Source: JAYEHK01 sp034659475
GTDB taxonomy: Bacteria > Bacillota > Syntrophomonadia > Syntrophomonadales > Syntrophomonadaceae
NCBI GenBank assembly: GCA_034659475.1
Contig: JAYEHK010000146.1
Coordinates: 1-10,353 of the forward strand
Direction: 5' to 3'
Length of the DNA stretch: 10,353 nt
Of this stretch, positions 6,585 to 10,353 are shown piece by piece. Within the stretch, counting starts at the first letter, position 1. Every line of letters starts with the position of its first letter. Under the pieces are notes generated by a model. That model was given only the letters and a program-made list of their open reading frames with translations, did no database searches and was not told where the DNA came from. The position numbers and the translations under genes are program-made.

Positions 6585-6641
6585 AAAAGACGGGAAGACA
6601 TTCTTTACCTATAATATAGCTGTAAATCCTTGGGAGAGCTA

Positions 6642-6686
6642 TTCACGTGTTACCACGCACGCAATATATTTATTACACAAGTGATA
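6642..6686 (+). promoter_or_regulatory. Putative promoter plus operator-like 16-mer (site 3) upstream of dehydrogenase 2
   Basis: TTCACG (6642-6647) and TATATT (6665-6670) are 17 bases apart. The -10 is directly followed by TATTACACAAGTGATA (6671-6686), which differs from the 4945-4960 motif at two positions; both changes are transitions. The preceding GCAATATAT (6661-6669) also resembles the left arm at 4934. The dehydrogenase ATG lies 85 bases after the 16-mer. A TATAAT at 6610-6615 is an alternative -10 but lacks a good -35. Confidence 0.45.
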
Positions 6687-6771
6687 GGAACAATGCGTCG
6701 AGGGGAGACGGTCGAAAAACATCATTGTCTAATACTACGACGATAATTTATTAACGAGGGAGTGTTAATTA

Positions 6772-8016
6772 ATGTATGAATTTTTAATGAATCCTGAACA
6801 GATCAAACTTCGTGATGAAGCCAGAGCTTTTGCAAAAACAATAACTCGTGAGTACATTCTTGACATGGATGCGGATAAAATAAAATATCCAAAAGAATAT
6901 CTGCAAGCAGCGGCAAAACACAATCTGCTTGGACTGCGTGTTCCGAAAGAATATGGCGGCCGGGGTCTCGGCTGGGAAGAAGATATTATTGCGCTTGAGG
7001 AACTCTGCGTGAATGGATATATATTTGGATGCACTTACGGAGTGACCGGTGATGTGGTTCCTGAAGCGATCGTACACTTCGGAACTGAAGAGCAAAAGAG
7101 AAAGTTTCTAATTCCTATTTGTAAAGGTGAAAAATTTGCTGCCGAATGCCTGACAGAACCACGCGGTGGGTCAGATTTTTTTGGAGCAACTACCATTGCT
7201 ACGAGGGACGGAGATGACTTCATCCTTAACGGCCAAAAAAGATTTATTGTCGGCGGTGAAGGTGCGGACTACTTCCTCGTTTATGCTAAAACTAATCCCG
7301 AGGGTGGTCAAACCAAATCCATGACTTGTTTCATGGTGGAACGTGAAATGGGTGTGCAGACCGAGTATCTGTACGGTTTGATGGGATGTCGTGGGGGCGG
7401 AACTGCTCGCGTAGTTTTTGATAACGTAAGGGTTCCAAAGGAAAACATTATCGGCGAAGTAAATGGGGCCTTCCCAATTTTCTACCAGATGATGATTCCG
7501 GAAAGATTTGGTACTGCAGCCATGACAGTTGGTGCAGTTAGACCTGGATTGGAAATTGCAACTGACTATTCTACCAAGCGGAAAGCTTTTGGAAAAACCA
7601 TTAATCAGTTCGAGGGCGTTAGCTTCAAAATAGCAGATGCGGTTATAAAACTTGATTCTAGTCGTAGTTTTATGTACACAACCGCCAGAGCAGTAGATTC
7701 CGGAGCCAATCCTGCTCTTTGCCGCCGGATGGTTTCTGAAGGCAAGAAGTTTGTCACAGAGCAGTGTTGGGATGCTGCTAATCTCTGTATGCAAGTAATG
7801 GGTGGAATCGGATATACTGACGTATACCCAATAGAAAAGATTGTACGTGATCTAAGATTGTCTATGATCTGGGTGGGAAGTAATGAGATTATGGCATTGA
7901 TTACCCAACACGAATGGTATACGGAGAGAAGGAACGAACTCAAAAACAATACAAAACGGGATAGCGAGATCGATTGCGTGAGTGCATTTGCGGAAGGCGA
8001 AAAAATTTACGAATAA
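6772..8016 (+). CDS. Acyl-CoA dehydrogenase family protein 2 (IVD/LCAD-type catalytic Glu)
   Basis: This 414-residue ACAD family flavoenzyme has the FAD segment CLTEPRGGSDFFG (126-138), the DYSTKRKAFGKTI signature (265-277) and the MGGIGYT helix start (343-349). The common catalytic-Glu position is occupied by Val368 (IWVGSNEI instead of IYEGTNEI). A glutamate is instead present at Glu244 (MIPERF), the place used by isovaleryl-CoA and long-chain acyl-CoA dehydrogenases. It is therefore probably active, with a reshaped substrate pocket; that is inference from motif alignment. The tail after residue 385 is longer and more polar than usual. ATG 6772 has GAGGGAG (6756-6762) 9 bases upstream. The gene has its own putative promoter and lies upstream of a possible tiny membrane gene and a strong terminator. 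Sequence is clearly different from dehydrogenase 1. Confidence 0.9.
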   Translation: MYEFLMNPEQIKLRDEARAFAKTITREYILDMDADKIKYPKEYLQAAAKHNLLGLRVPKEYGGRGLGWEEDIIALEELCVNGYIFGCTYGVTGDVVPEAIVHFGTEEQKRKFLIPICKGEKFAAECLTEPRGGSDFFGATTIATRDGDDFILNGQKRFIVGGEGADYFLVYAKTNPEGGQTKSMTCFMVEREMGVQTEYLYGLMGCRGGGTARVVFDNVRVPKENIIGEVNGAFPIFYQMMIPERFGTAAMTVGAVRPGLEIATDYSTKRKAFGKTINQFEGVSFKIADAVIKLDSSRSFMYTTARAVDSGANPALCRRMVSEGKKFVTEQCWDAANLCMQVMGGIGYTDVYPIEKIVRDLRLSMIWVGSNEIMALITQHEWYTERRNELKNNTKRDSEIDCVSAFAEGEKIYE

Positions 8017-8059
8017 GTAAACTAGGTATAAAAAACAGCAGGGCAAGTATTGCATTATC

Positions 8060-8206
8060 ATGGGTTTGATATTTCTTCTAGTACCTGTTTCAATATATTT
8101 GGTTGATATATTCAACATAAACAAACATGTGCTTTATTTGTGGTATTTAATTCTGGGAGGAACAATTATTGCAAATGGTCTTCAGACAAGAACGTATTTT
8201 AAATAG
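8060..8206 (+). CDS. Possible small hydrophobic membrane protein (48 aa)
   Basis: This short frame encodes 48 residues with two hydrophobic segments (about 2-18, GLIFLLVPVSIYLVDIF, and 24-40, VLYLWYLILGGTIIANG) joined by a polar NINKH turn and ending QTRTYFK. It looks like a two-helix hairpin membrane protein. It lies between dehydrogenase 2 and a strong terminator in the same direction, so it would be transcribed with that gene. Against it, the ATG has no well-placed Shine-Dalgarno (AGCAGGG is 16 bases away), and the open frame extends back to 8021 without another ATG or GTG. It could be a real small protein or the tail of a lost gene. No family recognised. Confidence 0.4.
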   Translation: MGLIFLLVPVSIYLVDIFNINKHVLYLWYLILGGTIIANGLQTRTYFK

Positions 8207-8591
8207 ATTTGTGAAGGTGAATTAAGAATAAGATAATTAGAGTCCGGGCGCTGATAAGCGCTTGGGCTCTAATTTTTATGGTAATCGAATGAACCCAGGC
8301 TGGGCAAATTAACTCGCGGACCAGTGCTGCAAGGGTGACCCGGCTTAGAACGTTTGGTGTATACAGAATGATATCATCGGGGAGCAGGTCTGTCAGTGGG
8401 AGGGTTGAAAGTTGTGCGCAGTGAGCAAAGCGAATCAAAAGGATGGTTGTTGTAGCTATGTTAATTGCAACGCAATGTGTATCAGGGTCTAAACACTTAT
8501 CAAAGGCATATTTATTAAAATTTTGTTGTTTTAAAACTGCTGTCAATAACGTCACCGATAGGACACTAATGGCAACTATTTGATAGTCCAC
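8199..8591 (-). CDS. Doubtful hypothetical ORF (130 aa)
   Basis: A minus-strand frame from GTG 8589-8591 runs 130 codons, with hydrophobic patches (about residues 5-20 and 44-53) but no motif I recognise. GGAGGG lies 15 bases before the GTG, which is too far. The last 25 or so codons run through the plus-strand terminator hairpin and overlap the end of the possible small membrane gene. It may be a chance frame or a relic; it is listed because it is the longest frame in this gap. Confidence 0.2.
   Translation of the reverse strand: MDYQIVAISVLSVTLLTAVLKQQNFNKYAFDKCLDPDTHCVAINIATTTILLIRFAHCAQLSTLPLTDLLPDDIILYTPNVLSRVTLAALVRELICPAWVHSITIKIRAQALISARTLIILFLIHLHKSI
8237..8277 (+). terminator. Strong rho-independent terminator closing the dehydrogenase 2 unit
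   Basis: The 16-base arms TTAGAGTCCGGGCGCT (8237-8252) and AGCGCTTGGGCTCTAA (8257-8272) pair along their whole length, with three G-U wobbles, around a GATA loop. Five T residues follow (8273-8277). The orientation and T-run mark the end of plus-strand transcription. Confidence 0.88.
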
Positions 8592-8815
8592 TTCTATTTA
8601 ATCCAACCCTCCGATATCCTTTTTCAACTGACATAAATGACTTCTTCATAATAACAAATAAACAAAACACCTCTTAAATCCATAACTTTTCTCCCATTAC
8701 TCAATGGCATAGGTTTTGCTTAACTATATTAAATATTAAGCTTAAACATTTTTTTGAATTAGTACCTACCTTTGTTTGAGCCGAGCTTAATGAAAAATGA
8801 GGAGGGGGATATAAC
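8278..8815. other. Gene-poor intergenic stretch before ligase 2
   Basis: Apart from the doubtful minus-strand frame I see no coding signal, RNA gene or insertion sequence. The last 130 bases are AT-rich and hold GCTTAA (8718-8723) and TTAAGC (8736-8741) as an inverted pair, the palindrome TTAAGCTTAA (8736-8745) and a T-run. They presumably contain the ligase 2 promoter, but no hexamer pair is convincing, and the 16-mer found at the other three promoters is absent. Confidence 0.5.
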
Positions 8816-10353
8816 TTGCAGCAGCTTAACGAGTTATTAGAAAAGTGGTCTATATCGCAACCTGAAAAGGTTTATTTACACTTTCGGGATGATAAAATTA
8901 CTTATAAAAAGCTATTTGAGGGGGTGAACAATGCTGGCTTTTACTTGAAAAGCCTTGGTATTAATCCGGGCGACAGGGTTGGATTATTCCTAAAGAATAG
9001 TCCGGAATTTCTATACGCCTGGTTTGCTCTTAATAAAATCGGTGCAATAATGGTTCCAATAAACACAGGCTTTAAAAAAGAGGAAACCTCGTATATTTTA
9101 ACAAATTCAGCATGTAAGGGAGTTATTGCAGAACAGGATGCTATAGAAGAAATAATAATACCTGCTGCCAAGGAAGCTTCATCTATTGAATGGATTGCTG
9201 TCCGAGGGGAACTTAAAAAGGAAGGCATTATTCCATTTGAAAAATTTCTTGCGGGTAAACATTTTATAGAAACCATACGTTGGCCCGATGATGATTTAGC
9301 AGCCATTCTTTATACTTCAGGGACTACTGGTAAGCCTAAAGGAGTAATGTGCCCACATCGATACTATTCGCGTATTGGAAATGCATGCGCACAAAGCTAC
9401 GAACTATCCACCGAGTCATCTCTTTTAACATTGCTGCCGCTTTTTCACATGAATGCTCAAACGTTGTCTGCCATGGGTTCTCTTGTTGTAGGAGGAAGTC
9501 TTATTCTTCTTGATAAGTTTGACCCGTATACATTCTGGAATGACATATGTAAATACAAGGCGACGGTATTCAACTACCTGGGAGCAATGCTTCCAGTGCT
9601 GAGCAAACTTCCTGTCAGTCGTGAAGAAAATGAGCTGCATGGTGCTAATTTATTGGCCGTAGGGGCCCAAGCAGACCCAAATTTAATGGAGACATACGAA
9701 AAACGCTGGGGTGTGAAAATGCTGGAATTATACGGTCTGACTGAAATAGGTGGGACTGCTAACACCATTAATGATCGTAAAATAGGTTCAATTGGTTTTG
9801 CACTTCCGGGTCACACAGTAAGAATTGTTGACGAGAATGGAAAACAGTTGCCTCCAAATGAGGTTGGTGAAATCACCATTACTGGTCCCAGTATAACTTT
9901 GGGCTATTGGCGTGATCCCGTTGAAACAAACAAAACATATAAAGATAACTGGCTATACACGGAAGATCTAGGATATCAGGACGAGGATGGATTTATATAC
10001 TTTGTAGGACGGAAAAAAGATATAATACGTAAAAATGGAGAAAATATTTCAGCAGTTGAGGTAGAAAATGTTATTATGAATCATCCCAAAGTTGTAGAGG
10101 CAGCAGCTATTTCGGTCCCTGATGATATCAGAGATGAGGAAGTGAAAGTTTACATTGTACTTACACAAGGCGAAACAGTGGAGACTTTGCCACCTGAACA
10201 GATTATAGCCTGGTGTGAGCAGAAGCTTGCTAAATTCAAGATCCCGCGTTATATAGAATACCGTAACAGCCTACCCAAAACAGAAACTCAGAAAATCCAA
10301 AAAAATATTTTAAAACAAGAAAAAGATGATTTGACTACAGGTGTATGGGATAG
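8816..10353 (+). CDS. Acyl-CoA ligase 2, CaiC-like (crotonobetaine/carnitine-CoA ligase family), 3' end outside window
   Basis: The open frame runs 512 codons from TTG 8816 to the window end without a stop. TTG is the only usable start: an in-frame TGA lies at 8798-8800, and GGAGGGGG (8801-8808) sits 7 bases before the TTG. Motifs: A3 LYTSGTTGKPKGV (165-177), LPLFHMNAQ (207-215), A5 YGLTE (306-310), YTED with Asp384, hinge GRKKDIIRKNGEN (398-410), and the A10 lysine Lys493 in TETQKIQK, where the usual Gly before the Lys is Gln. The RKNGENIS.VEVENVI and DIRDEEVK segments are typical of CaiC-type enzymes, which activate carnitine/crotonobetaine or related acids; the exact substrate is not certain. 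Length suggests only a few residues are missing. It differs strongly from ligase 1, so it is not a recent duplicate. Confidence 0.9.
   Translation, partial: MQQLNELLEKWSISQPEKVYLHFRDDKITYKKLFEGVNNAGFYLKSLGINPGDRVGLFLKNSPEFLYAWFALNKIGAIMVPINTGFKKEETSYILTNSACKGVIAEQDAIEEIIIPAAKEASSIEWIAVRGELKKEGIIPFEKFLAGKHFIETIRWPDDDLAAILYTSGTTGKPKGVMCPHRYYSRIGNACAQSYELSTESSLLTLLPLFHMNAQTLSAMGSLVVGGSLILLDKFDPYTFWNDICKYKATVFNYLGAMLPVLSKLPVSREENELHGANLLAVGAQADPNLMETYEKRWGVKMLELYGLTEIGGTANTINDRKIGSIGFALPGHTVRIVDENGKQLPPNEVGEITITGPSITLGYWRDPVETNKTYKDNWLYTEDLGYQDEDGFIYFVGRKKDIIRKNGENISAVEVENVIMNHPKVVEAAAISVPDDIRDEEVKVYIVLTQGETVETLPPEQIIAWCEQKLAKFKIPRYIEYRNSLPKTETQKIQKNILKQEKDDLTTGVWD

Noticed and set aside
7171..7794. 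207-codon minus-strand frame
   Set aside because: It lies entirely inside dehydrogenase 2, has no recognisable motif or ribosome site, and the plus-strand protein is complete and conserved.
8716..8760. Possible promoter for ligase 2 (TTGCTT, TATATT, TTGAAT)
   Set aside because: No pair of hexamers has both acceptable match and 16-18 base spacing.

Overview
The window looks like accessory chromosome from an anaerobic, low-to-mid GC Gram-positive bacterium, most likely a Clostridia or Negativicutes member (Bacillota). The signs are strong purine-rich Shine-Dalgarno sites, a GTG and a TTG start, a short clostridial-type two-cluster ferredoxin, and several acyl-CoA dehydrogenase and acyl-CoA ligase genes close together. 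Genus cannot be read from the sequence alone.

Left part (1-2030) is a decaying region. It opens with the 3' remnant of an AAA/ABC-type ATPase whose upstream reading frame is broken. Four bases later comes an intact-looking TOPRIM-like gene of DUF4276 type; together they resemble a two-gene ATPase + TOPRIM defence module. Next come a 3' fragment of an AlbA_2 (Schlafen-type) ATP-binding protein (about 1192-1434) and, on the minus strand, a broken TPR-protein fragment (about 1596-1971). A stand-alone HAD-IB phosphatase (2107-2769) follows, with a possible terminator after it.

Middle and right part (2940-10353) is a carboxylic-acid/acyl-CoA metabolism region, all genes on the plus strand: XRE regulator, acyl-CoA dehydrogenase 1 and 2x[4Fe-4S] ferredoxin (one tight operon); then acyl-CoA ligase 1; then acyl-CoA dehydrogenase 2 and a possible tiny membrane protein, closed by a strong terminator; then, after a 600-base gap, a second CaiC-like acyl-CoA ligase that runs off the end. 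The likely logic is that a carboxylic acid is activated to its CoA thioester by one of the ligases and oxidised, or its enoyl-CoA reduced, by the dehydrogenases. No ETF, enoyl-CoA hydratase, thiolase or CoA-transferase is visible, so pathway and direction remain open.

The most interesting observation is regulatory. A near-palindromic 16-base motif (consensus TATTACAYRARTRATA) occurs upstream of the XRE operon, ligase 1 and dehydrogenase 2, each time within one base downstream of a -10-like hexamer and 61-85 bases before the start codon. That is the geometry of a shared repressor operator, and the adjacent XRE gene is a candidate reader. A second oddity is ligase 1: its only good Shine-Dalgarno lies about 32 bases upstream of the ATG, separated from it by a perfect 10-bp hairpin that would restore a spacing of about 6 bases if folded. 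The two dehydrogenases also carry their presumed catalytic glutamate at different positions (the common ACAD site versus the IVD/LCAD site).
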